From assembly GCA_000827325.1 (NCBI GenBank), contig KN832908.1:1-64000 (forward strand): a DNA stretch of 64,000 bases. Direction: 5' to 3'. Shown here in pieces: positions 1 through 10,835 of this stretch. How positions within the stretch are numbered: position 1 is the first letter of the stretch; each line of letters starts with the position of its first letter. The notes under the pieces are model-generated. The model made no database searches. It saw only the letters and a list, made by a program, of their open reading frames with translations, and was not told the DNA's origin. This stretch comes from Oidiodendron maius Zn (Eukaryota; Ascomycota; Leotiomycetes; Myxotrichaceae). Made by a program: the position numbers and the translations under genes.

Positions 1-515
1 CCCTCGCTGGTACCGCGTACCCCCTTTGCCACTGCCGCCCTACGTCTTCTTGGATGTATTCTCAGGCCCCGTAGGGCCTCCTTAACCGTTTTTGCCAGTG
101 TCTCGATGGTGGTTCGCAGGTTGTTCAACTCTGTCGCGGTGCTGGCTCCTAGCGTGTTTTGACGCGTCGCGAGGACCTCCCTCAGCATCACAATAAAGCC
201 CTCCTCTTTACCTGGTATCACATAGTCTTTGAATGGTCGCAAGAGATCCTCGTGATTACCCTCCAGCCCCCCTTCTCCCTCATCGCCGCTGCTTCGCTGG
301 GTCTGCGCATGCATACTTGCGCCTGCCAGTGGGTGGTGCACGCTTTGCTCAAGACCAGCGTATCCGTCGTCGACCACCATTGGAGCCGCCATAACGCCGG
401 AGGGACGCAGGTGACTCGAAGGGTAGTAGAACCAGGGTCGCTAGTTCCAGATTTCGTAGTTATTTAATTTTATATTGAGGTTTAAGGTTGAATGTAGGGT
501 ATAAATTAAAATCGC
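1..515 (-). mobile_element. Tad1-like LINE, 5' portion, not RIP-mutated
   Basis: The reverse complement matches the start of the LINE at 29074-34203: 5' leader, ORF1 start and the next roughly 350 bases. Read on the minus strand, ORF1 opens with an ATG at 392-390 and runs off the window edge without a stop (about 130 codons), starting MAAPMVVDDGYAGLEQ. The 5' end lies near 515, where similarity to the other copy stops beside an A/T run. Normal base composition shows that this copy largely escaped RIP, unlike the copies at 29 and 56 kb. ORF1 of such elements encodes a nucleic-acid-binding, Gag-like protein; its zinc knuckles would lie outside the window. Around positions 60-80 a small indel pair relative to the other copy may change the local frame. 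Confidence 0.75.
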
Positions 516-946
516 CCTTTTTTTTTAATTACTTAATACTTACTAGTAGAACTTTCTTCTTTAATAGAAGATATATTAACTTCTTAATAATAATAGTATA
601 TTAGTACCTTAAAAAGGATACTTAAAGTATAATAATAGTTTATATTTAGTATTAGATAAATCATTAAGTAAGTTAGGTAAAGTAGAGATACTATTAAGTT
701 AAGAAGTAATATTTAGACTTAGTAAGTTATTAAAGTAGTAATAAAATACTTTATTTAAGTTAAGTATAAAGCTTCTATCTATTAAGGAATATATACTATT
801 TATATAGAACCTTTATTCCTGATTAGACTATTATAGACTATTATAGACTAATAGTCTCTAGTAGTCCTTCCTTATATATAATATTCCCTTATAGTTCTCT
901 ATATAGAGTTCTATTAAGCCTTAGACTATAGATAAGTATATATTTA
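516..946. other. AT-rich RIP-degraded interval, no gene
   Basis: Almost pure A/T with TAG/TAA/CTA words and no usable reading frame. It separates the LINE 5' end from repeat R1. It shows no similarity to the corresponding interval beside the second R1 copy (60126-60645). Confidence 0.6.
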
Positions 947-2270
947 TAATACTATACTAGAATATAAGTTTAAAGGAGTTAGTGTTTTTATATAAGGAGG
1001 GAGGATATCTAGAACTTACTAAGGATTAAAAGGTATAATTCTAGTCCCTCTAAAGCCTTCCTAGATATTTTATATAGTTATTAACTCTTAGAATACTATC
1101 TAGAATACTAGAAAGAAATCCTCCTTTATAATATAGGTCTGACTACTATATATTAAACCCTTAATTTGCTTACTATATAACTTTTTCAATAGACTAAAAC
1201 AGCCTATATTAAGTAGCTAGAGAATATAAGAGGAATAAAGAGATATATAAAGTATAATGATATTATAGTTCTAATAGAAAAGCTTGAATTTAGTTAAATA
1301 GTAGGATTTATAGCTATTAAGTATTAGGAGTTAATATCTATTTACTTTTTAAGACTATATATATAATTCAAAATACTTGATCTAATCTAGGCTAATCTTA
1401 TTTATAGTCTATCTATTATTACTAATAGAGAGTCTCTAACCCTTTAGTAATTTAAACTTATTATACTAGAAGAGTAGGATATATATACCTTTTATAACTA
1501 CAAATAGCAGTAGTAACTAGCTAAGTATATCTATAGCCTAGATTACTATAACCTATTCATGATTATTAGACTGCTTTACCTTTACTCTACTAGACCTCTT
1601 TAAGCTTATAACCACTATTACTATTAAGATAATACCTATTATAAACCTAGTCTTATCAAAATTATAGATATCTATATCTATAATCCTATACTTTATAATT
1701 ATATTCTTAAGGAATAAAAACTAGCCACTAATTATAATTAGATCTTTATATTTAGCTCTCTAGTAATTATATTTTTGATTAAAATATATAGTAAACTATA
1801 GTTGTTATTATATAAAGCAAGAAGTCTAGTATATTCTGATATATCCTGTATTTCATTCAGTAAGCAGATAATTAGCTATATCTTCTATACTATAAAGCCT
1901 AGATAGAAACCCTTTAGAATCAAGGTTAAGAATATATTAAACAATCACTGATTCTTCTAAATCAGTAAGCTTTCAAGATTTAGGTTAAATATCATATTAT
2001 AATAGTCAGCTACTATATTGATCAAGGACTATTCTAAGTAGAGCACTATAGATTTTGGCTATATATATAACATTAAGATAGGGGTTATATTTAAGGGCTT
2101 AGAAGGTAAGGATAACCTTATATTTATTAGAAGTTAATTCTATAATATATAGTAGAGAAAAAGTAGAGTAAAGTATAGTAAGGTAGGAAATTATAGAAAA
2201 TAAACGGCTTACTATTCTAAGCGACTTACTGTATATATATGTTATCTATTATATATAGCTATTATCAAGA
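947..2270 (+). repeat. Repeat R1, copy 1 (unclassified, about 1.3 kb)
   Basis: This stretch is repeated in the same orientation at 60646-61945 with strong similarity; most differences are transitions. Both copies begin at a shared word near TATACTAG and diverge after a run of TATATA. In one plus-strand frame the stretch reads as degraded coding sequence rich in aromatic and lysine codons. I do not recognise the protein family, so element class is left open. Copy 1 abuts the BCS1-like gene remnant at its right end; copy 2 does not. Confidence 0.7.
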
Positions 2271-3389
2271 GCTATTAGTATCTATAACTCTTAATAAGGA
2301 TAGATAGTAATTATAATAATAAACTATATAGAGTATCTAGATACTATACTAATCTAAGTAGACTAAATAGATATAAAGATAGAGCTAGAGTTAACAAATC
2401 AGGATATTAATACTTAGCTATTCTCTTTTATACTTTTATTTAATAATACTCTAGATAAAGGAAAGGGGGCTAAAGACAAGATCCTACTTAAGAAGCTAGT
2501 AATAGAATTTACTACTATAGTTCTAGAGTAGAAGTTTAGTCTAGCGGATATCTAGTTGTTTCTATTAGAATATAGGGGGTTGCCTTCTATAGTAGTATAG
2601 AATATATAAGGATAGATAGCTAGAATCCAGGAGGAAAAGAGGCAAATTATAAGAATAGAGCTTAAAGGATTTAGTAGTAGTATTCTAACCTCTCTACTAG
2701 ATATCCTTACTATACTTAATGATATATAGGTTAAAGAGATAGAAAGTGCTATAGCTACTATAAGGTTGCTAACAACTCTATTCACCTACTATTGCTCTTG
2801 TTAGGCTCTTCAGGATATCAAGAGCAACCCTAACGTTAAGCTATATCACCTCAGCAACCTGGACTATTTGATGCTCGGATATCTCAAGTTGTTGCTAGGT
2901 ATTATCAAGGAAATTCCTGAATACACTATAGAGTGTATCAATATACAGCCAGCTATACCTTATAGTAGTCCAAGCCTATCAGCTGTCAGTTCTTGCAAGG
3001 GCTGTTTCCTATCTATAAAACCTACACTCGGGGATCTCGAACACGATACAAAGCTTGTAGAAGCACAGCTCCTAGGCTTGGATACTATAAAGCTAAGATT
3101 CCTTGATATAGCGATAGCAGTCGATATTTCGGCTTCTTATAAGGATGTATATAGCGACACGTCTGCTAATGATGCCTCAAGTGGAACGTCTTTTGAGCTG
3201 GACAGCGAACCATCTCTTGAGACCGGGGACAAAGAATGGCCGGGCAAGGTCGCTTGCGGTTGCAGCTCTTGGCCCTATCCAACGCTACCGGACAGTCCCA
3301 GCTCCTCGCCTCCTATCATACTGAGCGATGAGCAGGAGGGAGAGCATGACGATGTCTATTTACTCTCACTGTTGTTTAGTCAGAGCTGA
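2268..3389 (+). pseudogene. BCS1-like AAA ATPase, 3' remnant with RIP-type stops
   Basis: A single plus-strand frame runs from about 2268 to the TGA at 3387-3389. Its first part reads like the end of a BCS1-type AAA module: a beta strand and sensor-1 block ending INYIEYLDT (2319-2345; family form TTNHIEKLDxALIRPGRVD), then VD..IDIKIELE, and about 60 codons later KFSLADI, the family's KFSPADIQGFLL block, in its usual place. Internal terminators are TAA or TAG, as expected from RIP of CAA, CAG or TGG codons. From 2805 the frame is open for 195 codons and shifts to normal composition; this tail is serine- and acid-rich. The P-loop half is missing: similarity begins where repeat R1 ends. BCS1 family members are membrane-anchored AAA chaperones, and fungi carry many paralogues. 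The assignment rests on motif order in a damaged frame. Confidence 0.6.
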
Positions 3390-3546
3390 AAGACTTGGTT
3401 GCAGCTAAATTCAATGGCACCAGGTACAGATTTACCTGAATCTCCCTCAGCAACTTGTGTTCACTCTCACTTTCCTATAGATTAATGTTGCCCCAGGCTC
3501 TGGCAAGAGAATTCTATAGTAGATACTATATCGACAGTGTGTATAA

Positions 3547-3876
3547 CTAGCTGCCTTGGATAAGGTTGCACTTCACGCCATCGCTCAGGAGCACGGGCTG
3601 ATCTGGAGACGGTCCTTCATATATACGTTCATATTCTGTTGCTACCTGTTTTAAACGATTTGTGTTTATGTAGCCATTCTTCTGCCACATATAAGTGTGA
3701 TTTTTGCTGATGAACATCTGGCCGGATCTGTCTAGTGGGCCAGTGCTGGGGATAACAGCTAGGCAGAATGTTCTACCATCGTTCGTAGGAGGGAGACGAG
3801 TTGATCTGGAGATGGCCGGATATATACGTTTCTTTTTGTCATCAGATGTGCAAGACCATCTTCTTTTACCTGCCAA
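3547..3876 (-). CDS. Hypothetical protein, doubtful
   Basis: An open frame of 109 codons with no family I recognise. The DNA contains a diverged internal duplication: the word GATCTGGAGA followed about ten bases later by ATATATACGTT occurs near 3600-3632 and again near 3805-3828. The frame might therefore be a chance product of repeated non-coding sequence. No introns or neighbours support expression. Confidence 0.2.
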   Translation of the reverse strand: MAGKRRWSCTSDDKKKRIYPAISRSTRLPPTNDGRTFCLAVIPSTGPLDRSGQMFISKNHTYMWQKNGYINTNRLKQVATEYERIYEGPSPDQPVLLSDGVKCNLIQGS

Positions 3877-3889
3877 ATATAAGCGTTAT

Positions 3890-4222
3890 GTTTGAATCCG
3901 CGTCCTCGACGGCACCCAAACCGTCTGATTCACGACGCCAACCGGGAGTGGGAAGTCCGCAAAATAATAGGCAAAGAGTATGTTGACGGTAGGTTGCACT
4001 ACTTGGTGGAGTGGTGCCCGACACTGGAGCCCTAGCACTCGCTGGGACATGCAAAGGAGTTGGTGGACAAGTTCGAGTCGCAGCTCCGAGCACATCGCGG
4101 GACAAAGAGCGGAAGAAGGGCCTTGGCTGTGAAAGATCAAGAAGCAGATGGCTTTGGAATCTGATGCATTTAGTGGCCATCAACAGAAGAGGCGACGAGG
4201 GCGGCCACGGAAGCAAAAGTGA
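3890..4222 (+). pseudogene. Chromodomain / AT-hook protein remnant
   Basis: The frame starting AAC CGG GAG at about 3942 reads NREWEVRKIIGKEYVDG, then LHYLVEWCPTLEP, a chromodomain (a methyl-lysine reader fold) including the aromatic YLVEW strand. An in-frame TAG follows CCC at about 4032. The same frame continues HSLGHAKELVDKFESQLRA, the C-terminal helix, then meets TGA and TAG stops. In another frame the end reads QKRRRGRPRKQK, an AT-hook (the RGRP core binds the minor groove). Domain order chromodomain, helix, basic linker, AT-hook matches a small fungal chromo-protein family often seen in many copies. Here it is a fragment with one nonsense codon and at least one frameshift. Residues upstream (PRRHPNRLIHDA) may belong to it. 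Confidence 0.7.
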
Positions 4223-4741
4223 GATTGGAATTGAAGCAAATTAATTGAGCGCCAGAGGTTTGGTGCGGCGCGGGCCTAGGTTTCAACCTACCTTTCAATT
4301 GCAACTTCGGGCGCTGAACTTGCTTCGCCATATATACCTAGCACTGGTGCGAAGTGTTTTGGGAGTCTCCATTGTTGCCCAGGGTTTGTTCGTCCAGTGT
4401 AGCAGCAGCTGGATGTGATCCGGAGTCCATCAGCCCTGCTGTATATTGCCTCACACCAGTACTAGTCTTCTCCATGGTTGGCTTGGGTGATTTGGCACCT
4501 GCTTCAGACCGAGTTGGCTGCAATTTAATTCGAGAATAAAGTGGTAGTCTAGGCAGTGGAAATATTGTCTTGTAGAAGCACAGACAATGCATACTGTAGA
4601 AATAAGATTCGAGACCTACTAAACTGGCCAGATAGGTAATTTATCAAGAAACATAATAGAGGGCTTGTCTTTTATCCTACTAGCTAAACGCCTAAATATG
4701 GCGGCGGATTATGAGACGGGTTAACAGAATGCTTTGTCAAC
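4223..4741. other. Intergenic, no gene seen
   Basis: Mixed composition. Short open frames at 4338-4592 on both strands overlap each other and resemble nothing known. Confidence 0.5.
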
Positions 4742-6508
4742 CTACTCTTGAAAGTAGACCCTAGACAAAGAGGGCTGTGGTAAATAGCCAGAGATCTTGA
4801 ACTGGTGCTCAGAGATAGGTAGGGGGACTCTGTAGGGTGAGGTAAGAGGGATAAGTGGTTGGGGAGAGGCTGACGCTGGTGTAGGAACCCTGCTGGGCAT
4901 GCCATTCTCCCGGCTATATATATTTGGCTGTGGGAGTTGATACATAAATGAAGGGAGAGCGCGGCGACTTGGGTCCAAGTCGACGACACCCTGTGGCGGG
5001 AGCCTAAGTGGGGTGTACAAGCCATTGTCGGATGGAATATGGTTATCTGATTGATTTTGAATATTCTGGGGAAATGGGGCGGTGTATATATCGCAGAATT
5101 CATTAGGCCATGGGGGAGGTCGGTTCGGAATCATGGTGACGGCCGAAAACGAAGGGCCTGAAGTGGAGAAAGGAGTAGGAGCCAACACTTCCTGGTACGA
5201 TTTATCCACCTCCTCAATATCGTCACCAGGCTCATCTTCATCTGGGTAATCAACTCTATACCTGTTGTTGTACATTATAGAAATGTAAGTCATGTTATCT
5301 ATAAGAGTGTAAGGGTCCGTTCAGCCAGTTGTATAGAATCTAGTTGCCTTACCAATCTCTCCTTTATTGTATCGCTCTTCCGCCTTTGCGACCTTGAAGA
5401 TTCCCTTTAGTAATACCTCTTTCAAGCTGTTCTCTATATGCTCTAGGTTATTGAACTAGCTCAACATTGATTTCATCGTTGCCTCTTCCAGCTTCTTGAC
5501 ATTGAGGTCTAGTTTCTGAACGGCTATACATTGTTTATCTTGCAACCTAGCGATCATTTATAGGATATGAACTAGGAGCCGGATCCGTTCTAAGGTCATG
5601 TTAAACCTGAGAAGCCTAGAGAGCACGGTGCAACTCACCTGGCCTCAGAAGATGATCAGGCTCCTTGTGCCGGACAGCCCGGTTGCCATTCGTATCAGGC
5701 CACTATAGAGGAGCGCTGATATCGCCTTTGGTATAAGGGTAATAAGACTGCTTCTTAGGCTCGATAAACTTGACGAAAGCCTTACCCATTATCTTGCAAG
5801 CAGATTGTTGCATCTCCTTTAAGCGGACAAGGTAGAAGCATTCGACCCCAGCCTTATCACTGATCACCAGGCGCCGGATCTTTTGGGCTGGTGTCGCAAT
5901 ATCATGACTATCAGGATACAATCTGATGGAGGGTGATAAGCTAGAGCGTTTCCTTTTCTCATGTATAGCGGAGTCATCGTCGACAGTGCTGCCCGATGTC
6001 AATTGGGGTCCAGAATGGCGTCGAATTCTCTTGACAGGTAATGAATCTTCTATATTAGACTGTCCGCTATAATGTTTATTGTAAATATGACTCTCCAGGC
6101 TACCTTGGCCGGATTCTAAGGCAGCCAGTTATCAGCAACGGATAGTGTGGGTTGGGAAAATAATTGATCCTGTAAGAAGACACAAACCTCTCGCAAGAGC
6201 TTTCCGAATGCTAGAACGGAAACCAACCTTAAATCGATCTGTAAATATTCTCTGCTGGTGTGGCGTAAGGGCGGCAGATGTATACAGCTTCTCTTCTCTG
6301 TCTTCATCAAGCACAACCAGTACAAACTCCTTAAATAACAGACCTGTACAATCCTTCAGAGCAGCAGCAATAGGCTCGGAAGATATCAGTCGTACAGATC
6401 TGGTGACTTAGCGTGGTTTTTACCTACCAAACATTCAGGGTGAATAGGCCGAGCTATAGAATGGCCGTCAATGAAGGGCGGATTCTCTGGATACAAGCTA
6501 TTCTCCAT
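4742..6508 (-). pseudogene. DUF2841 (YDR124W-like, subtelomeric) protein gene with three nonsense codons
   Basis: Five exons can be placed by GT/AG signals and a continuous frame: 6428-6508, 6188-6374, 5639-6115, 5353-5589, 4742-5298 (513 codons in total). Introns are 53, 72, 49 and 54 bases with recognisable branch sites. The N-terminal part contains DCTGLLFKEFVLVVLDED. From about residue 180 comes the diagnostic core YLVRLKEMQQSACKIMGKAF, VEPKK-like IEPKKQSYYPYT, then RHKEPDHLLRPERIRLLVHI and LNVKKLEEATM, which I recognise as DUF2841 (PF11001), a helical family known from the Aspergillus subtelomeric hrmA-associated cluster and yeast YDR124W. The C-terminal third is proline-rich. Three stops break it: TAG at 5703-5705 (at a tryptophan of WWP), TAA at 5558-5560 and TAG at 5456-5458. 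All are of the RIP type, though surrounding composition is nearly normal. Confidence 0.7.
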
Positions 6509-7484
6509 TGGCCTGCACAACACTCTATTGTAAGGTGCTCGTACTAGACTGTCCTGAAGAATAAATGAAGAGTGGTAGGGCGCCGAGGAGGCAAGTGAGC
6601 GGCGGGTAAAGCCTTCCCTGGGTTCGAAGGGGATAACGTTGCGCCTTTCCCAAATAGAAAGCCGCAATTTGGCGTCGAGACCACCTGAAATGGCCAATAA
6701 AATGCGGTTTCATCAAATAAAACTTGGCCTGTTTTGATCAGGTGTACTGGTGACATATAGCTAGAGTTGCCACATATTAAGGGAATGGCCTATCATAATA
6801 AAGGTGTTTGATCTCGTGGTGAGCACCCATGTCATAGTAGGGTTATTATCACAACTAAGCAAAGATTACGCGACGACTTTCCATGATAAAGTTTCTGCCT
6901 GAGACAGGCAGGTCAAGCAGATTACCGGCGACGGACCTTAGATACTTGGCTGCGTGCTGTCTAAACCCTATTACAGGCTACAGACATTGACTTTCTAGCC
7001 CTAATCTAGTTGAACTGTGGTGACTGTAGCTTGTTTTTGTTCATGGCAGGGGATCTTTGAATGTTTATGTTGCTAGAGTGAGCAGAAAAATAAAATGTTA
7101 CAAACCTGGCTTTAGCCAAATACTCATCGGAGGCGGAACATCTTCCGTGAAGATCTTAGCCTAGAAGCCGAGATCTTTGTAAAGTGGTTCACAAAACTCG
7201 CATAAGGTCGTTGATCGAAATCGTGAGCACCGCATCATCATCACCCTTCAATAATCTTCGTCTTGACTAATAGTCCATCTACAGGTTTCGCTGTCGCCTG
7301 GCCCCGGATCTTGAGGTTCTTCTCATCATACAGCTGCTCATCCTCCAGTGCAAACTCAAACCGCCCTATCCAAGAAGCCAGCAGACATGCAAACTCAGAC
7401 CGTATTATAGAATGCATAACTACTTGGTTTGTATCCCAGCTTTCTGAGAGTCAATCACCCAAGAAGTAGTCCACAGAGATTGCG
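6509..7484. other. Intergenic between divergent genes
   Basis: This stretch holds the upstream regions of the DUF2841 gene and the LRR-like gene. A 68-codon frame at 7263-7469 lies in the same phase as the LRR-like gene and is separated from it by a single TAG. It may be an old N-terminal extension or a chance frame. Confidence 0.4.
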
Positions 7485-8405
7485 ATGTTTAATAGTTCAG
7501 AAAGATCACCGATAGAGGATTTAGGGGCCTTTTTGGCAGAGTATAACGTCAATGATCATGTGGAATTATTGCCCTTTCACGAGGATGGGGAGCAACGAAG
7601 CCACGCTGATGATGTCGACTTGGGCTCTGTAGTGGTAAGTGGTAGCAGGTCGCTGGTAGAGGCACTTTGCTCTTCTATAGGTAGCGAATCAAAAATCACC
7701 TTGCTCCACGCCCGGGATTGTAGCGTCGCTTTCCTTGCCACCGATACCAATATCTCGTCCGCACTACAATTCTCAGTCCGATATGTACGTCGATTATCCT
7801 TCCATGCTGACCTCGTCTCGAACGATACTTTTATATGGGATGGTAGCAAGCTAGCAGTCCCCTGCTTCGAATCCCGTCAGCAAAAATTACACAGAGCGAT
7901 TACAAGTGGCCTGCTTGGAATATTCATATCGTCGGCTAAAGATTTAGAAGAGTTAAATATTGACCTCCAGTGTCATGAGATATCCAGTTTGCAGGTTGAA
8001 GAAAGCGACCTCGTCAACTTCCTTAGGAACTACTGTTGGTCCCAGCTACGATGTTTAAAGATTCGGGGCATATGGACTTCAGAAGACCAATTGTTGGACC
8101 TGCTTGGTCGACACCAAGGGTCGTTAAAATACCTCGATATTGGTGACGTAGTGCTGAAAGAGGGTACATGGCTCTCGTTCTTTAAGAGACTGAAGACGTT
8201 GATTGCTGGTAGCCTCGTTGCTGCCGAGAGGTTTCAACTGGGTGGAGAGTATCTTGCTTCGCAGACGGAGAATAGGTTTGAAGGTCGGCGCTGGGAGTTG
8301 AACTCATTAGCCCTGCCAAACAAAAGCTTAAGAGACTCTCTGGTTGAATTCATGTTCACAGGTGGTGAATTCCCATTTCTTGATGAGACTGGTTACCATA
8401 ACTAA
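7485..8405 (+). CDS. LRR/F-box-associated type protein, hypothetical
   Basis: A 306-codon uninterrupted frame with normal composition. Leucine-rich segments of the fungal F-box/LRR type occur at about residues 160-235: LEELNIDLQ, LRCLKIRGIW and LKYLDIGDVV, spaced about 30 residues apart. The end, VEFMFTGGEFPF, resembles the closing segment of many fungal F-box-associated proteins. No F-box is visible at the N-terminus, so this may be a protein that lost it or whose first exon was not found. The ATG at 7485 is the first in the frame after a TAG at 7467-7469. Such proteins usually serve as substrate adaptors in SCF ubiquitin ligases, but that role needs the F-box. Confidence 0.5.
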   Translation: MFNSSERSPIEDLGAFLAEYNVNDHVELLPFHEDGEQRSHADDVDLGSVVVSGSRSLVEALCSSIGSESKITLLHARDCSVAFLATDTNISSALQFSVRYVRRLSFHADLVSNDTFIWDGSKLAVPCFESRQQKLHRAITSGLLGIFISSAKDLEELNIDLQCHEISSLQVEESDLVNFLRNYCWSQLRCLKIRGIWTSEDQLLDLLGRHQGSLKYLDIGDVVLKEGTWLSFFKRLKTLIAGSLVAAERFQLGGEYLASQTENRFEGRRWELNSLALPNKSLRDSLVEFMFTGGEFPFLDETGYHN

Positions 8406-10388
8406 AGGTCTATAGACTAAGTGGCTATTTTCATACCGTTTATATACTAGACTGAAGCAATGCGTACCACACGAAGAAGCGTCAAGATGCCCGTAACCGG
8501 TAGGAATCCTTCTCTCCCGCAACACCGCTGTTAATGAACTACAAAGTGTCGGCGAATTGCCAGCTTCAAGACGAGTTGCGAATGGTCGTACAAGGTTACC
8601 TCGGCGAAGGAGTGAGCATTTAAGATAAGCCGCGCCCAGAAGATTTGGTAAATTTTGCCTGTGTCAGCGCTGGGAAGGTTTCACGGAACTATCCTCAGAG
8701 TCTCAAAATGAATCGTTAAGGATTCCACTTTATAGCCTAGATTTATGGAAATAGCGTCTAAGGTTGAGACGAGATTTTGAAGCGCCATAATTCAATCAGG
8801 GCATGCTTCCCCCCTCGCCACACCCTTCCTATGTCATATCCTATTCAACCTGCAACCAGTCTGGTGCTTGCGCAAAGTTAGTCAATCGGGAGAGGTGTGG
8901 CGACAGGGCAGGGCAAAGCGCTGGGTGGAAGTAATTCACAGAGCGGGCCGCAAAAGGTGAGGGCGAGCAGAAGGGCGATAATCTAGGTATCTGATATTGG
9001 AATCTTAGAATCTTGACTCGCGGCTAGTTGAAGTGTGTGAAAACCTGCGACCCTTTGGCGACTGATGGCGGGACGATGAAGATAGGGGGTAAGGACTCTC
9101 TCAGGCTGGAGATCGCCCAGCATGGTTGAGAGCCTGCTCAAGATTCAGAGTCGTCAATGTTTGGCCTCCGATAGGGAATTCGTTGAGGTCGCCTGCTGAG
9201 TTGAGGGAATGTCCTGTTCATTATAATTGCAAATCCTTGATTAGCCTTGCCTGCCAGGTGAAAGATAGATGTCTTACCCAACTCTGCGGGCCACAAGGAC
9301 TCGTTAAATTAGGCGCAGAGTCATTACTATAAGATACTTCTGGTGTAGCTTGGCGAATAAAGGACGGAGACTGTGGAGGAGTGACTTTTTGAAAACTAGA
9401 CATCAGTTTGACCCTGAAAATCTAACTTCGAAACCCATTCTCCCCACGAGTACTGTACATATGCACATATGCACATATGCACATATATTAATTCACATTC
9501 ATTGGATCACTACTAAGAACCGTTCTAAATCAATATCAAAGATATCAGCATATATAAGCTCACGCTAAAATGTAGGTTGAATAGGGTTAAGCCGAATATT
9601 GACACTATTATCTGCTGCACTCCTAGTGCGGTGTGCAAATAACTTGCAGTGGCTTACGATCGAGGATCTCGATCGATTGGCGGCATGACGCCCCGGCTCC
9701 GCGCTCCTTTCTGCCGGAAGATGATATAACCAGACTGAGGCTGCGGTGAGTGTTGGTAATCGTCCCTACCTAAGATTACGATGCAACACTGATGCTTCTT
9801 CACGCCTACATTTTTTATATAAACGACAAGATAGGGCTAAATACTACGCTCCTAGTGATAAGAGGGTTATTACAAGAGACTATGGACTCCTTATATACAA
9901 TATTTTTGGCTATGCCCTCCTTAGTTCAAGCATGTACTATCCTCATTCCGCTACTGGTACTCTCCATTTCAATCCAATTTACCTTTATTTCGGCATCTAG
10001 AGGCGAATGTATGCATAAGCAGTACCCTATATGATATTGTCTTAATACCTTTATAGTAGCTGATCATCTCCAAAATCTATTGAGTCTCGTGGTGAGAAGG
10101 TAACATCTTAGCCGGGAAAATTATAATTAATGATGTAGCTTCATGGCCTTCCAGCAATGAGCCTTTAGGGCAGCAGATATTGAATTGTCTGGTTTATTCA
10201 TGGAAAGCTCCACATTAGAAAAACCTCGGATTTGACATGTGAGATTATTTTGAATTGGTCGGTCACAGTGGGAGACGTTTCAAGTCGGACTTAATATATC
10301 GTTATTCGATACTGGACAGCCCGACCTGCCACCCGAAGCTTGAAAGATAATCCATATCCTGCTATCCCTTTTGCCAATAACACAGCCG
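8406..10388. other. Intergenic, 2 kb, no supported gene
   Basis: Small open frames (9126-9332, 9746-10034) overlap others and lack family resemblance. A short tandem repeat lies at 9456-9487. Confidence 0.5.
9456..9487. repeat. Short tandem repeat, unit ACATATGC
   Basis: About four copies of the 8-base unit ACATATGC, the last imperfect, in non-coding DNA. Confidence 0.85.
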
Positions 10389-10835
10389 TCAATGCACCCC
10401 ACTGGAGCCCGCCTCAACAGCTTTGAGAAAGTCCTTAAGGGCTTCGTTGTTCGTCTCCAGCTTGTCATGCTTCTCTTCTATGGCTTTAATATTGCCAGTA
10501 ATCTTGGAGAGAGAATTACGGAGCGTGATTGCGTGCCTTAAGCTGTATTAGTTACTCATGCATAAGATAGTAAAAACAAAGAGCACAAACTCATTTAGCG
10601 TCGCTCGTGTTTCCTGAGCCATCTTTTCTAAGCTCTGACTACTCCGTCGAGGACTCATTGCCCTTGCATCATCAGGAGGGAAAGCTTCATGTCCTGCCAT
10701 TAGTTCTATGCAAGGATGCTGGCGTGGTATAACATCAGAGCTGCTCGATCTGCGAGCGATGACCTTGGGCTGCTGCTTCAGAATTTGAGATGCTGAAATT
10801 GATAACGGCGTGGTGGCCTTGGATGGCGATGACAT
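10389..10835 (-). CDS. SCOC/Slo1-like short coiled-coil protein
   Basis: Two exons, 10591-10835 and 10389-10542, joined over a 48-base intron (GTTTGTG...CTAATACAG) give 132 residues with a continuous frame. The N-terminal half is disordered and Ser/Pro-rich: MSSPSKATTPLSISASQI, RRSSSSDVIPRQHP, and MAGHEAFPPDDARAMSPRR. The second half is a short coiled coil, LSKITGNIKAIEEKHDKLET then NNEALKDFL, with the spacing of the fungal short coiled-coil (SCOC/Slo1) family, in which the helix normally ends with an LMQTSKIT-like segment. SCOC proteins act at the Golgi with Arl-type GTPases. Here the C-terminus is replaced by KAVEAGSSGVH, so this looks like a diverged second copy with an altered tail, not the housekeeping gene. 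The family name comes from memory of related sequences. Confidence 0.6.

Noticed and set aside
159-467. Plus-strand 102-codon frame
   Set aside because: It is antisense to the LINE ORF1, whose minus-strand frame is open and matches another copy.
9456-9487. Telomeric repeat
   Set aside because: The unit ACATATGC is a local microsatellite; no TTAGGG array is present in the window.
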